The notes under the pieces are model-generated. The model worked only from the letters and a program-made list of their open reading frames with translations, searched no databases and had not been told where the DNA came from. Of a stretch of DNA of 64,000 nt, positions 33,850-51,289 are shown one piece after another. Source of the DNA: Amphiduros pacificus. Taxonomy: Eukaryota; Annelida; Polychaeta; Phyllodocida; Hesionidae. Numbering within the stretch: position 1 is the stretch's first letter; the number at the start of each line of letters is the position of its first letter. The DNA lies in the NCBI GenBank assembly GCA_949316495.1, contig OX439008.1:12667532-12731531 (forward strand), in the 5' to 3' direction. The translations under genes and the position numbers were made by a program.

Positions 33850-34155
33850 AGCTAATAATTTTACGTTTTTTCTACGTTGTGAGCACATTGTGTTTTGGTG
33901 CTGAGCACGTTGTAACGTGATGTTGTATGGACGTAGATATGTGAACACCAGAAAACGTTGTGAGCACGTTGTTGTACAACTTTGTCAGCACGTGCTCAGT
34001 ACGTTTTTTCTACGTTGTGAGCTCGAGCATGTGCTCAGCACTAGCTTAGAACGTTGTGAGCACATGCTCAGCACGTTGTGAAGACGTTGTAAACTGACAT
34101 TATGTTTTGAACACATTGTGACAAAACCATGTAAGCAAATGCTCAGCATGTTGCA
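33850..34155. repeat. Cluster of ACGTTGTGAGCAC / GTGCTCAGCACGTT words
   Basis: Roughly ten imperfect copies of ACGTTGTGAGCAC and its inverse GTGCTCAGCACGTT are scattered over 300 bp, many overlapping as palindromes (GAGCACATGCTC, GTGCTGAGCAC). It is not a simple tandem array. It may be the interior of a decayed DNA element. Confidence 0.6.
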
Positions 34156-34687
34156 AGCATGTGGCACATATACACCATGTGCACCCAGCTATGAACAAAT
34201 TCGGCACACTCCACACAGCCATGGGTCAAAGACCCATCAGTAGTAGTACCGTTGATGGTGGAGAGGGTGGGTGGTCGAGACGGTGGCGACACTGCGTGGG
34301 AGTGTGCAAATTCGGCTATCTTTGGCCAAATCTCGTTACTCTGTTGAAATTATCCTATTAGCAAACTCTTCTGGCAAATCAACTGGCATTTTATGCTGAT
34401 TTATTGACATTGCCTGAAATCATAGGGATATATATTGTAGTAATTAATAGCAATAAACTTCTACCACAACAAAAGACATGATCATTTATTTTTTAAGTAG
34501 AATAGGTGGTTTGTGCTATGATGCAAACAAGGTTTTTTGTCTATCTTCGGTGTTCACAACTGGTAATCACGACAATTAGGAAAAAACATATAACCACCAC
34601 CCCAGGTCGTATCAACTTTGGTTGACGTGATCATGTAACGTATAGTATAGCATCCTCAAAAGCACCCTCAAAAGCACCGCCTCAAGG

Positions 34688-34746
34688 CTTCTACATCTAC
34701 ATCTATAAGTTTACTCGGCAAAACCAATTGGCATCCCGCCGAGAAG
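34688..34746 (-). mobile_element. Second LINE family, 3'-terminal fragment
   Basis: The reverse complement of the tail at 31380-31436: TACATCTACATCTATAAG, then 'TTTACTCGGCAAAACCAATT' and GGCATCCCGCCGAGAA. Only the last 60 bp are present. Confidence 0.8.
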
Positions 34747-34836
34747 CTTCCAAATATCGGAACCGGAATACAATAACTACCCATCACCAATATATGGGAA
34801 ATCAATATTTTCAATATGAGTCTTATTTAAATGTAT

Positions 34837-35000
34837 CGTAGCCTTAAATAATCGGAATTAAGGTTAACCTGGTTATCAATTAATGTTCACTGTAGCCTTA
34901 AATAATCGAAATTAAGGTTAACCTGGTTATCAATTAATGTTCACTGTAGCCTTAAATAATCGAAATTAAGGTTAACCTGGTTATCAAAATTAATGTAAAT
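34837..35000 (+). repeat. 54-bp tandem repeat, three units
   Basis: The unit starts GTAGCCTTAAATAATCG and contains TTAAGGTTAACCTGGTTATC. Starts lie at about 34837, 34891 and 34945, and the copies are nearly identical. Confidence 0.9.
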
Positions 35001-35259
35001 TCTTGATTGTAAGATATTTACCTGGCGGCTTGTGCCACGGCTATCCGTCAGATTGTCTGGCAGTCGCTACATGCATGTGCTAGATAAACATGGTTATGGT
35101 AAATTTATTGCAAATCGATCAGATGTATGCAAACTACACTGATATGATTGTTTTATTTAATAATTCATAGCTCTACACGTATCACCATTATTTAAATAGC
35201 TATTGCACATAATACTGCAGAACTTTCTGGATTGATATTTAACATTCTATTTCACGTTT

Positions 35260-35945
35260 CAGGGGCCCACCACTATATGATATGCAAAATGAGCCAATAT
35301 GCACATTTTTTCTGGCTGGCAGCTTGTAACTAATGCATTTCATTTCCAGCTGGTATGTTTACCAGCTGGGAACTTTTTTTTGTTTCAATCCGCTGGCTCA
35401 AAATACATTTGACATTTCAAAATGGCCTAGTTGACAGACTGATGAAATTAATTGGCTGGCTGGTAAAGTATTGAGATTTCAACACCAACTGTCAATTTCA
35501 CCGTTGAAAACCACAAAATAAAAAATAAATTATATTATATGAAAACTATTTGACAAAGATTGTTCAAGCCTAATGATATTTCTACTGTAATTTTAAGTTT
35601 TTAACATTTAATTATTTATTAATGAAATTGGCTCATTACCAGCTGTTAAAAGAAATTTGGCATTGACCAACATCCACGAACAAAGTTAACAGCTGTTAAT
35701 TCCATCCAATTCTGAGCTGGTAAGTTTAACAGCTGGTAAAAAATAACAGCTGACAGCCAAAATCACAAGGTGTAGCTGGCTGGTATTTAAAAAAATATTT
35801 CCTTCTAGAAAATACTAAAAATGCATATTGGAAAAAAATTTTTTTAGCTGAGTGATATGTTGTTCAGAACATTCTATAACATACTCTGCCCAAGTTTCAC
35901 ATCTCTATCTCAATTTTTAACGAAGTTGGTAGTGATGGGCCCCTG
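35260..35945 (+). mobile_element. Complete non-autonomous DNA transposon, CAGGGG-ended family, copy 3
   Basis: 686 bp, about 95% like the copy at 9932-10611 by eye. It has ends CAGGGGCCCACCACTA and TAGTGATGGGCCCCTG and a 6-bp duplication, ACGTTT, at 35254-35259 and 35946-35951. It has the same CAGCTG-rich interior. With copy 2 it fixes the duplication length at six. Confidence 0.92.
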
Positions 35946-36470
35946 ACGTTTTCTTCAAATTAACAGGTCCGGGATTCGAATCCCTGTTGCAACAAGTACT
36001 TTTTCAAGCTAAAGATGAAATCCTCATATTGGGAATTTATTTAAATGATATGTACATCAGAACATGTAGAATTGCTTTTTTACAAATGCAGAAAACATTT
36101 TAAAAAATGATGATTTAATACACAAAACAAAGATGACATCTTCATACAAGGTTCTGTTTGAGTAATATGCATTTAAACATCAGAACATTTAAAATTGACT
36201 TGTTTTTTGCAATTGCAGAAAATATCAAAAAGTGATGTCTTCAGAGTAGGGTTTTATTTGAGCGATGTGCATGTCAGATCATTTAGAATTGACTTGTTTT
36301 TGCCAAAGTAGAACATCTTTCCTTGTGATGAGACACATTCTATAATTTGTTTAAGAGGTGGATCAGAAATATATAATATAAGAGAACTTTACTTTGAAAA
36401 GTATAAGTTTTTTCATCGTTGAGCTACTTCAATAAATATATATACATACATGTAATATTTATATAGGTGA

Positions 36471-36473
<3 letters not shown>

Positions 36474-36553
<80 letters not shown>
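36474..36553. repeat. (AT)n microsatellite
   Basis: An uninterrupted TA run of about 80 bp just beyond the 3' end of the secreted-protein gene. Confidence 0.95.
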
Positions 36554-36556
<3 letters not shown>

Positions 36557-36672
36557 TATTCTTTATTATGCAATTAAACTGGGGCCTCGTCCTGTGTTAA
36601 AATTGGGCAAAAGTTTTGTTAAAATTCAGTTCCATGTGATGATATTCTTCTATATGTAACTGACATTTCCGC

Positions 36673-36678
36673 TTTATT
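36673..36678 (-). terminator. Candidate poly(A) signal of the 179-aa secreted-protein gene
   Basis: AATAAA on the minus strand, 34 bp past the stop codon at 36713-36715. The spacing suits a short 3' UTR. Confidence 0.6.
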
Positions 36679-36712
36679 ATTTGGGTCTTATTTTGGCGAG
36701 GTTTCTCAGAGC

Positions 36713-36963
36713 TCAGACCTGAACACGGGACCACATGATGATAAAGTTACACTCTCCATCCACAGGCCTGTGACGTGCATCGAGGACCATATAGCGCACG
36801 GTGCTGGATGTGACGTCCCTGAGAATGACGTAGGATGGCATAGTGACGTCACGATGCTGGCGGGGATAGCGGTGCCTGCTCACGATGGACACCACAGCTG
36901 TCGGCTTCACCTTAATGCCACCAGATGGCATGACAGTGTTCACCAAGCGGACGGCATAATCAC
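36713..36963 (-). CDS. Secreted-protein gene, exon 3 (terminal)
   Basis: Residues 97-179 and stop. The acceptor TTTTTTTTAAAG|GTG follows a pyrimidine tract. It is GC-richer than its surroundings, with codon-like composition. Confidence 0.82.
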
Positions 36964-39900
36964 CTTTAAAAAAAACACCCATCTTATTCTTACAAAGTGT
37001 TATTTTGCATTGAGACATAAGTTGTAAACAAATACAGAATGAGAATAATTCAGAGACAAAAACCACTCTGTGTGACATCGGCAGATGACACTACCTCTGC
37101 CACCATTGCCCTGTTCTGACGTTCGAATCTGGACCACCATGTCCAGTCATATGCATGTTAGTCATGCCCACCAAAATATCATACAATCAGAATAGACCAA
37201 TCCCGGGTCATGACCTGTAAAAATATTCTGACCGAGATGCTTTCCAGTAAGAATCAATATGAATCGTCATTTAACAGTTCTTAGCCAGATTTTTTATGAA
37301 TGGTCATAACTTGCGGTCGATTCTGTACGCATCATTGGTGTCAGGGACTGATATCATAGAAAAGTCCTGTTTTGGAGGGTATCCGTGACATTGACGTCGA
37401 TACTTATTTATTATTCTAATTTTCTAAAAGAAAATGTAATCTTAAAAGTAGGAATACGAAACAACCTTTGAAGATGAATAAATCCAACAGGAACTACAAG
37501 AACCTACATCCCTGTGCTGTACACACTAAAAAATAGTTTAACATCATTTCAATGTTCCCCAAGCAGGGGAAAAATGATATTTTATCAACTGCAAATTCTT
37601 TAAAATGTGCTAAATGGAATTTGTTCTTTGTTAGTTTTCTTTTTGTTTAAATATGCAGAGTTTCTGTCTGTGCTGTATTTTGGCATGTATATGCTATTTA
37701 ACATGAATTATAAGATTTAAAAAATAATTTCTACAATGGAGAATATGGTATCATATTGTCCAAAATTCGGCATCTTTTATAGAAGTGGTTCGAGCTAAAT
37801 TATTGATTATGCTTTTTTTCTTTAAAGATTGTGTCTATCCCTTAAAACACGTAGGCTCCCTCCTCGATTTGTGGGAACCTGTGTAATCTGAATAGAAGGA
37901 AATTCAGATGTTCTGATCAGACCTTCAGTTCCATATCTAATCTATATAAATCTTATCTATTGAAATATATTCTATTCTAATCTAAACTATTCTAATCTAA
38001 ACCATTCTAATCTAAGTTGTTCAACCTTTTCATTACCTTCACCTTTTCATAAACACCCACTTCCCACGTTTTCACCACACTGTCCACCAAACTATTACCT
38101 CTTGATAGGTTCACCATGTCGCCCTCTGGTGGAGTTTGCGTTTTCACCAGTGATTAAACTCGGTCATGACCAATATAAAGAAATCCATTTCAGTTTTTTT
38201 CTAGATTTAAGTCACTTTGCTCATTTTCTCTCATTTTATGACAATTTTGAGATAATTCTTGTCTCATTTATAAGATATAATGAGTTCTGAAAAGCTGAGT
38301 TTTAAGTCTAATCTTGAACGAGTCGACCGTGGTACTAGTTCTAATGTTAGAAGGTAGCGCATTCCAGAGTCTGGGGCTGATTGCGGAGAATGCTCTATCA
38401 CCCACAGTCTTCAGGCGAATTTGAGGCACACATAGGTAGGTACCATCATTTGATCTGAGGCTCCCTTCTCCTTGTTTCACTTGCAATAGATCTCGCAAGT
38501 AAGGGGGTGCCTTACCATTTAGAGCTTTCCAGGTCATTAAGAGAATCTTAAAATGTATTCTCGCATGTAAGGGAAGCCAATGCAATTCCTTTAGTTTCTC
38601 CGATATATGATCAAATTTCCTGAGCTTGCCAACCACTCGTGCTGCAGAGTTCTGTAAGTGTTGCAACTTCCTAATTTTAGAGTTAGATAGGCCAGCAAGT
38701 AATCCATTGCCATAGTCTGGCAATGGATTACTTAGATATCATGATTTATGGCGGCAGTTATTTACGTGTTTTCTTAAACTTTCAAAATTTTAACATAAAA
38801 TAAGTTTCAGGCTTTTGCGAATACTTGCATTAAAATGAAACAATCAATTTTCAAACATTTAAGGTAATCTACTCAATTGGTTTCAACGGCTTTATATTTT
38901 ATACGTGTTATGCCTAAAACCAAAAATGACATACAAATGAAGGTAAAAATAAGCACTGTTCATACATACCGGTTCTTACTCTGCGGGCAAGGATAAGATT
39001 ATGAGGATGGCCGGAGATCAGGTGCCCCTCCCGGCTCACCACACCAAACACGGTGTCCTGGTGATCCACCACGTCCCCCTTGCCCTACAACAATACAGTC
39101 ACAACCAAACCAACACTTTATACATTCACAACCAAAACTCAATACAGTCACAAACGTAACTCAATACAGTCACAAACGTAATTCAATACAGTCACAAACG
39201 TAACTAAATACAGTCACAAGCGTAACTCAATACAATCACAAACGTAACTCAATACAGTCACAAACGTAATTCAATACAGTCACAAACGTAACTAAATACA
39301 GTCACAAGCGTAACTCAATACAATCACAAACGTAACTCAATACAGTCACAAACGTAATTCAATACAGTCACAAACGTAACTCAATACAGTCACAAACGTA
39401 ACTCAATACAGTCACAAACGTAACTCAATACAGTCACAAACGTAACTCAATACAGTCACAAACGTAACTCAATACAGTCACAGCCAAAACTCTATACAGT
39501 TATAACTCCATACGTACAGTCACTTCCAAAGCTCAATACAATCACAAACAATATACAGTCTATACAGTCACAAACAAAACTCTATACAGACACAAACAAA
39601 AATATCCAGTTTCGTCTTAAATTATTTGTGATTGATATAATAGATGATGAAATAAGAATAAAAAATGTACAACATAAAATATTCTCTCAAGTGAAGTTGT
39701 CTATTGGACCTAAGCCTAAGTTTATTAGTTTTTACTTGACAAAGCATATTTTATATTTTGGGTTTTGTATTGCCGAATGATGCCACCGTTGCCAAAATGG
39801 TTAAATATCTTAAGTTAAGGATCTCCAATAGACACTTTTGGATAAATATAATTATGTTAAAGGAAAAGTTATGGCTAATTGACTGACATATAATTGGGTT

Positions 39901-40259
39901 GAATTTCAGTAATTGGGTAAAATTTCAGTTTGTCTTTGATAGAATAAATATTGCAGTTTGGCTATGGCCGACTCATTATCATTATATAACAAATAATCGG
40001 AAAGAGAGGGTCAGGAATTTATCTATCCATTTCTAATGTTGAACCTTTTTATCCCGAATTTCAAGTCAAGAAAGTGCAATCAGACCTGGTCGGAGACGAG
40101 GCGGTTGCACCATGTGCGGCAACGCGCCTTACATTCTGCCTGCGTCCCACTTGCCGCGACTTGTGTCGTCTGCTGTCGATGACCGCCATCATCCACATGG
40201 TCAATGACAGCCGAGTGTACAGATGTACAGATCAAAATCATAACAAATACAAAGATCAT
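36713..40259 (-). CDS. Small secreted protein, 179 aa, three exons (family not recognised)
   Basis: Exons at 40086-40259, 38970-39084 and 36713-36963 (174, 115 and 251 nt) sum to 540 nt with stop. All junctions have AG/GT borders and compatible phases (0, then 1). The protein begins with a clear signal peptide, MIFVFVMILICTSVHS, cleaved near residue 16. A short spacer follows, then a C-x3-C-x3-C box (C43, C47, C51), then about 120 residues alternating hydrophobic and polar as in a beta sandwich, with one more Cys at 168. The four mature cysteines could form two disulphides. It ends WSRVQV. I do not recognise the family; a small extracellular lectin-like or ligand domain is only a guess. Introns hold a 22-bp array, a LINE tail and a family A repeat. 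Confidence 0.8.
37140..37400 (-). repeat. Interspersed repeat family A, copy 3 (in intron 2)
   Basis: On the minus strand it reads CCCTCCAAAACAGGACTT, ATATCAGTCCCTGACACC and 'ATTCATAAAAAATCTGGCTA', matching 2054-2170. It is bounded by GGTCATGACC palindromic words that also occur in copy 4. Confidence 0.7.
38262..38735 (-). mobile_element. 5'-truncated CR1/L2-like LINE (in intron 2 of the secreted-protein gene)
   Basis: The minus strand encodes 151 aa: QNSAARVVGKLRKFDHI, LHWLPLHARIHFKILLMTW, LRSNDGTYL, GDRAFSAI and LWNALPS, ending at the family stop. It has kept an open frame, so it is younger than the 14386 copy, but it lacks an AAT tail. Confidence 0.85.
38970..39084 (-). CDS. Secreted-protein gene, exon 2
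   Basis: Residues 59-96. The acceptor is TTGTTGTAG|GGC, the donor ACCG|GTATGT, and it leaves in phase 1. Confidence 0.82.
39095..39600 (+). repeat. 22-bp minisatellite, about 20 units (intron 1 of the secreted-protein gene)
   Basis: The unit is ACTCAATACAGTCACAAACG plus TA, most regular between 39130 and 39480, with degenerate units at both ends. A 110-bp block appears repeated within the array (39161-39270 against 39271-39380), a sign of higher-order duplication. Confidence 0.92.
40086..40259 (-). CDS. Secreted-protein gene, exon 1
   Basis: It encodes residues 1-58, with the signal peptide and the three-cysteine box. The donor is CAG|GTCTGA, slightly off consensus. Confidence 0.78.
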
Positions 40260-41011
40260 TTTTGAAGGATGAAAGCAAGCTGATGACCTGAATTACCAAG
40301 ACATCAGACAAGAATCAGGTGCCCGCGAAAATTCTATTACAGGCACATGTGACGAACAAATTGTTACTTTGTAATTAGTCCAACCGTGTCATGTGAAATC
40401 AAATAAAATCACTGTTGGGGTCAATAAAACATTTATATCAGTGTCATTATTTATATAAGAACCTGGCATATACTGAACACCCAGGAAAAGAAAATGAAGG
40501 TCATGTCGTTTTATTCCCTGAATTTTAAAAGGAAAGTCTTTGGCATATGGAGATTAAAAAGTTGAATGGGGCATGGTCACGAGTGCAATCACACGTATTG
40601 TGTCAGCGCTATTATCTCATACTTGCACCGATGAGATTGTTTTTTTTCTGTAAACAACCTCTGTGCCAAATCTCCCTTTTATTTTATTTTTTCAAATTCT
40701 TTTTTTTTTTCAAATTAATAAAATGTTTAATTAAATACGATATTGGTATATACATGTCAAATATTTGTCAATTACATAATAAATGCACTTGACAATTAAT
40801 CTGAGACAATTTCTTCAGAAAATCATTTATTTCTCTCTGATTGATATGATGTATGTCTGGGCATATTTTTACCTGCAGCAAACACAATTTCAGAAAGGTG
40901 CGTCCCCTGTTGGCAGAGACTGCTGCCCTCTTTGGAATCACGAAAATGATGATTATCAGATCACTCCAGCTGAGACCAAATTACACCCTTTTCAAATAGT
41001 TTCTTGTGACC
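40260..41011. other. Upstream region of the secreted-protein gene; nothing else seen
   Basis: This should contain the promoter of the minus-strand gene starting at 40259. No TATA box could be picked with confidence. It contains T-rich runs only. Confidence 0.4.
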
Positions 41012-41014
41012 TAA

Positions 41015-41384
41015 GGGGCGATCCATTTGATTTTTGTGGGGTGGGGTGGGACAGCAGTACTGGATGAATAAATTTTTTTTCTTTGGTAGGGTGGATGAAT
41101 AATTTTTTTTTCTGGTGTGGGGTGGGTGAATACATTTTTTTTCTGGTGTGGGGTGGGTGAATAAATTTTTTTTCTTGTTAGGGGCGATCCATTTGATTTT
41201 TGTGGGGTGGGGTGGGACAGCAGTACTGGATGAATAAAATTTTTTTCTTTGGTAGGGTGGATGAATAATTTTTTTTTCTTTGGTAGGGTGAATGAATAAT
41301 TTTTTTTTCTGGGATGGGGTGGGTGAATAAATTTTTTTCCCAAAATCTCCCACCCCACCCCACAAAAATCAAATGGATCGCCCC
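41015..41384. mobile_element. TAA-flanked MITE with a duplicated left arm
   Basis: The ends GGGGCGATCCATTTGATTTT and its reverse complement pair over about 35 bp, including TGTGGGGTGGGG. TAA flanks both ends (41012-41014 and 41385-41387). The left arm (41015-41070) recurs directly at 41181-41236, so the element was lengthened by a 166-bp internal duplication. The filler is GGGTGAATAAATTTTTTT-type sequence. It is non-coding, although long spurious frames rich in Pro/His/Lys run through it on the minus strand. Confidence 0.85.
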
Positions 41385-41387
41385 TAA

Positions 41388-43301
41388 TTTCACTGCGTGC
41401 ATTAATCAATATCAAGTCATCAGAGATTAGAAAATCCACAAAAGGTGCTGGAGGGACTCGCCATATTAATAGTTGAAAGAAAAAAAAAACAATTATATTA
41501 TGCTGGATTCCAAGCCACATAATAAAGCAGCTGATAGTGCAGGAAAACAGCCTTACATAAAAATAGGACATATTTAAGTATCCCATATGCACGAATGCAA
41601 GAAATATGTTGAGGCATTGATGAGATAAAGGTTTATAAAGGTGGTGATGTGAGAAGGATGAAGCTTAATTTAAATCTACATTAGGTTAAAGGTTACCATT
41701 AATGCCATATCACGAGGAAGCGGTTTATTCAGATTGAACAGTCACACAACATATTGGTATTTGTTAAAAGGTGAAGATCAGCCTGAATGTTGTTTTTGAA
41801 ACTTTTAACTTGCATGTGTGTTAGCTACTGTGATGAACAACTACTCGTCAAATTCTACAACTGTGCATAATAACTGTTTCCAAATGTAGAAAAAAAACAT
41901 TATATCATTGTCAAATAAAGTACATATTCTATGAACACTTATAAATAAAGACGTGTGAACTTTGTAAAAATAGACCATCAGCCCAATATACCAGGAAAAT
42001 ACAAAGATATATAGTGGATGGGGAAAGATATTTAAGATTGGTCTCCCAAGAAATGTGATTTTCTTCTCTTTCATGTCCCGCCTATTCATGCAATACACAT
42101 TCGAGATTTACAGTCGTACACTTCGTGAATAGGTCCTCTTCGTGAAAATAAACATTTTTTTACTAAAATATAAGGAATAAATATCAATTTGCAAAACAAC
42201 TTATAAAATATAAATGAACAATATTTACTGTCAATTTTTTCACTGTTCCCTGGATTGTACACTTACAATATTGTATAATATTTTATCTATGTGTGGTCAG
42301 TCCCACAGTCGTGGACAGATTATAAATAGACAAGGGCAAAAAAGAGGCAAAATGTAAAACGTAAAAAACTGTATCTTCACATTAACCTGTATACAATATA
42401 TAATATATTTAGTCATAAATATGGCTTTGCGCATGTGCGTAGTGACACTTGTCTGAGATTGAGTCTGTGAGTGGTTCATGCTTCGAATATTTGGCTAATT
42501 CTACTGTTTTATTCGCAGCCTGATGGTCATGCTGGTAGTATTGCCATTTCTTCTTGCAAAGTTAACCTTTTGAAAATTCACTTTGTTGATAAACATAAAA
42601 AAACTACCTAATATGTGTTGATTCTAATCTGATAACGTTCAAATTCAGAATTTTTATGACTCGTCAAAATTGGATATAAACAGTGTAAGTTAGCATTTAG
42701 CATTCAAAATGCTAAATATTTTGTTTACACAACATCAAGATCTTCATAAACGTCCACTCGCTCCACACATTACATTACTGTGTGACAGCACCATGCTGCC
42801 GTTAATTGTACTTGTGAACTTAAAACTGGAGCTCATTCATTCATAAATAGCAGAAAAGTCACTCTCTGACACAGCTCAGAGCGCAAGTTAGAATATGGCC
42901 AATTTGTTTCCTTCACAACTCAAACCATTTAGCTTGCTATTTGATGGATTATAACAGCATTCGGAAGTACAGTGTGGAGCTTTAAATTCCGATACAATTC
43001 AAATCAACACATATAGTGTGATAAAATATGAATAAACCGTTTATATAAAAAGGTTAACATGATATTCAAGTTTATATATTTATGTCCATCTCTGTAATAA
43101 AAAAATCACAGTGGATTATCACAGTGGTTCACATTGTTTTCCTTCTCAAGTTGTGACCTGTAATCATAATACTAATTTCAGATCCAGAGTTTAGTTATTT
43201 TGCTACACATCTTCTGTTTGTATATTAGGAACCAAAAATAGGCTAAATGTGCATCAATAATTTGTTCTACAAGGTCCTGATGAAAAAGAAAGTCAGAAAT
43301 A
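41388..43301. other. Non-coding stretch, including the likely 3' UTR of the RING gene
   Basis: AT-rich with no exon or repeat with ends. The part next to 43301 is expected to be the 3' UTR of the RING gene; a convincing AATAAA was not found in the first 250 bp. Confidence 0.45.
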
Positions 43302-48691
<5,390 letters not shown>

Positions 48692-50799
48692 TTTAAGCGA
48701 TTTTTTCTCAAAGAATTAACAGCTGATGACATGTTTTAAAGTACGTGTTTTGCTCCTGGGGTTGGCATCTAAACAGTCCGTATGTGTTCGTACACAAACA
48801 TTTAATCTATGTGCTTTGGACCATGGTATCAAGTAAAAAGCCATTCAAGCAAGACGAAAGATCTGTGCTGTTGATCAATTAAAAAAGATCTGATCCAAAG
48901 CTGCACAAATCTAGGACTTGAAAACTTGTAGTACACTCTTGCTGGCTATATCCACCATTCACACAACACCAGATTACTTTGAGATGTTTTAAGATATTAT
49001 AGAGAGCAATATGTTTAGCAGCCCTGTTGATTATTATATCTGCACATCATTAATCCAGCCAGGGTTCACTATCATTGAATTATCATTGCCCTATATATTC
49101 CTCATATTATGTATGTCATGCTCAAATAACTACATGCTTATTCCATGGTATTCTTCAACCATGGTTCAGTGTCATGCAATTATTATTGTTTTATATAATC
49201 CTCATATTATTTATATCATACTCATATAGATACATTTCAGTATGATAGTATTCTTTAGCATATCACATCAGACTATAACAAATCAATTGTGTGCTGTTGT
49301 TCATTATTTGACACACTAAAATGCATTCAAATGTAAACATAATCAGGCCTCAATTGGAAAAGTTTCAACCTTGGCAGGCAGCCTTGACGCTTCAATGAAC
49401 GAGGTATATGATCCACATTTAGATTAGTTGACCGTTAAAGCACCACAAATGTATCACAGCATACGTGTCAAATCTAAAATCCACCCAAGCCACATGAGGC
49501 CATACGTGGATGATAATTTAAATTAACCTCATCCCACCCATATAAGTGACAACAGGGATTTGTCAGGTGTTTCTTTCTCCTGATTTGGGCTCCTGATTTA
49601 AGCCTGTTTGAGCTACATAACGATGCAAAATATCGGGAAACCATATCATTGGTATATATTTAACACATTATTGAAGGTACTTTTTGCAAATTATAGAAAG
49701 ACAACGTTTTACAAAATTGCCAGGATGAGGGTAACTAAAACAAGTGATGGGGGTAATTCAAATCTAATATTGTTCCGGAATGAGGGTATTCATACATTTA
49801 TAATTAAAATTACCATCATCTTATTGTCATTTCTGCAAGTGATGTCACATTTGTTGGTAACAAGGGCATTGGAAATTGGACGATGATATAAGTTAACAGT
49901 ATACTTAATTACGTAGTTGGTTTTGAATGCATTGCAATACAATTAAACATAACAGCCTGGATGAGGACAAAAGATTCTAAAGCATATACATTTGCAGATG
50001 ATATATATCAATTAGTGGAAATGAAAGACTGGGAATCTTTCAAATGTTTCATAAGATTTGATTTTTTCAATAGATATCTCCATAGAAACACATATTATAC
50101 AATTTCTGAACATCGTTTTTAGAATCCCATAACAATCAGAAAATCGTCATCTTGAAATTGAATCTCGGCTGCTTAAAAATGATAAAGGTGTATTTTCATC
50201 AATAAAATTGTTACTTATTTGTTGATTATTTCACCTCAAAGGAAACAATTTGAAGCAATTAAGGCAGAGATCGAGAGAGAATCGCCAAGCCATGTAACGT
50301 GAAGTAGATTAGTTAAAACCATAAAATCTCAATATATTTATCAAGTGGACTTTTGACCCAAAAAGGTTTGGCAGACTAATTGTGTTGATCACAGGTTTCT
50401 ATTTCCAAAAATCAAGGAATGTGTAATTTATAAGATTGTAAAGTAAATGTATCTTGAAACGCTTCCTAAATAGGAAAGGTCATTTCATATTTATGATACC
50501 ATTCTTGGCAACATCTGTAAAATGTCGTCAGATCTTTGTTATACCTTTTATGCTCCGCTTATGAATTAAATATCATTCTAAATCATCATCTGGATATATT
50601 CATATAGGATTTTGTCATGAACTACTTGGTATTAAGAAATCAATCTACCCGGCCCTTTTGTAGACATCACTTTTTAGGCTGGTTTAAGAGAGCGAGTGAG
50701 TCAGATTTATGATTCTATATTTGCCAAAAGGGGCACATACCAGTGACATATCTAAACTAGTGTTTAACATTTCTCTCGTGAATATGTGAAAGTAGAAAA
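48692..50799. other. Upstream of the RING gene; no further gene seen
   Basis: The first few hundred bases should hold the RING-gene promoter. No TATA box was chosen. The remainder is AT-rich with no exon or repeat I can define. Confidence 0.4.
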
Positions 50800-50960
50800 T
50801 ATCAAATAGGTTAGAATTGATTAGAATGGATTAAATAGGTAGGAATAGATTAGAGGGGATTAAAATAGACTCAAATTGATTATATTTTGATCAGAATAGG
50901 TTAGAATAGAATGCATTAGATTATAGATTACATTACATTACATCACATAGATAAGAGTAT
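50800..50960 (+). repeat. Degenerate ATTAGAATRG simple repeat
   Basis: Loose repeats of TTAGAATAGATTA-type words. The complementary version (CTATTCTAATCTAA) lies at 37930-38015 and a regular version at 51290-51612. Confidence 0.7.
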
Positions 50961-51289
50961 ACAAAGTATACAATAAAGAATGCAATACTTGGAGGAAAGT
51001 TAATATATAAAGTCTACTATACAGTTTCCACTTTGTTTAGTATTTCTAATGGTATTATATTAAACCACAGCTCTCGACGTGTTTATATAATATATTTTTT
51101 ACTTGTGCACATGGACAAGTAGTCAATATATACACCCAGTGTGGACATTTTTTTTCTTGTGATTTCATTGGTGGCAGTATTTTTAAACTATCTTTTTACC
51201 ATATGTTTCATACTATGCTGCTTATTAATTATTTTCCATCATATTTGAAGAAAAATGCGACATACAACTGAATATATCATATTATGGCA

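Noticed and set aside
35970-36000. Isolated B-box-like string (GGGATTCGAATCCCTG)
   Set aside because: No A box or tRNA-like arm lies upstream at the right spacing. It may be a shred of a tRNA or SINE but is too short to call.
39095-39600. CRISPR-like array
   Set aside because: The units are directly abutting with no unique spacers, and the sequence is clearly eukaryotic. It is a minisatellite.
41011-41592. Lys/Pro/His-rich 193-aa frame on the minus strand
   Set aside because: It runs through the TAA-flanked MITE and its G-rich arms. There is no domain and no conserved context.
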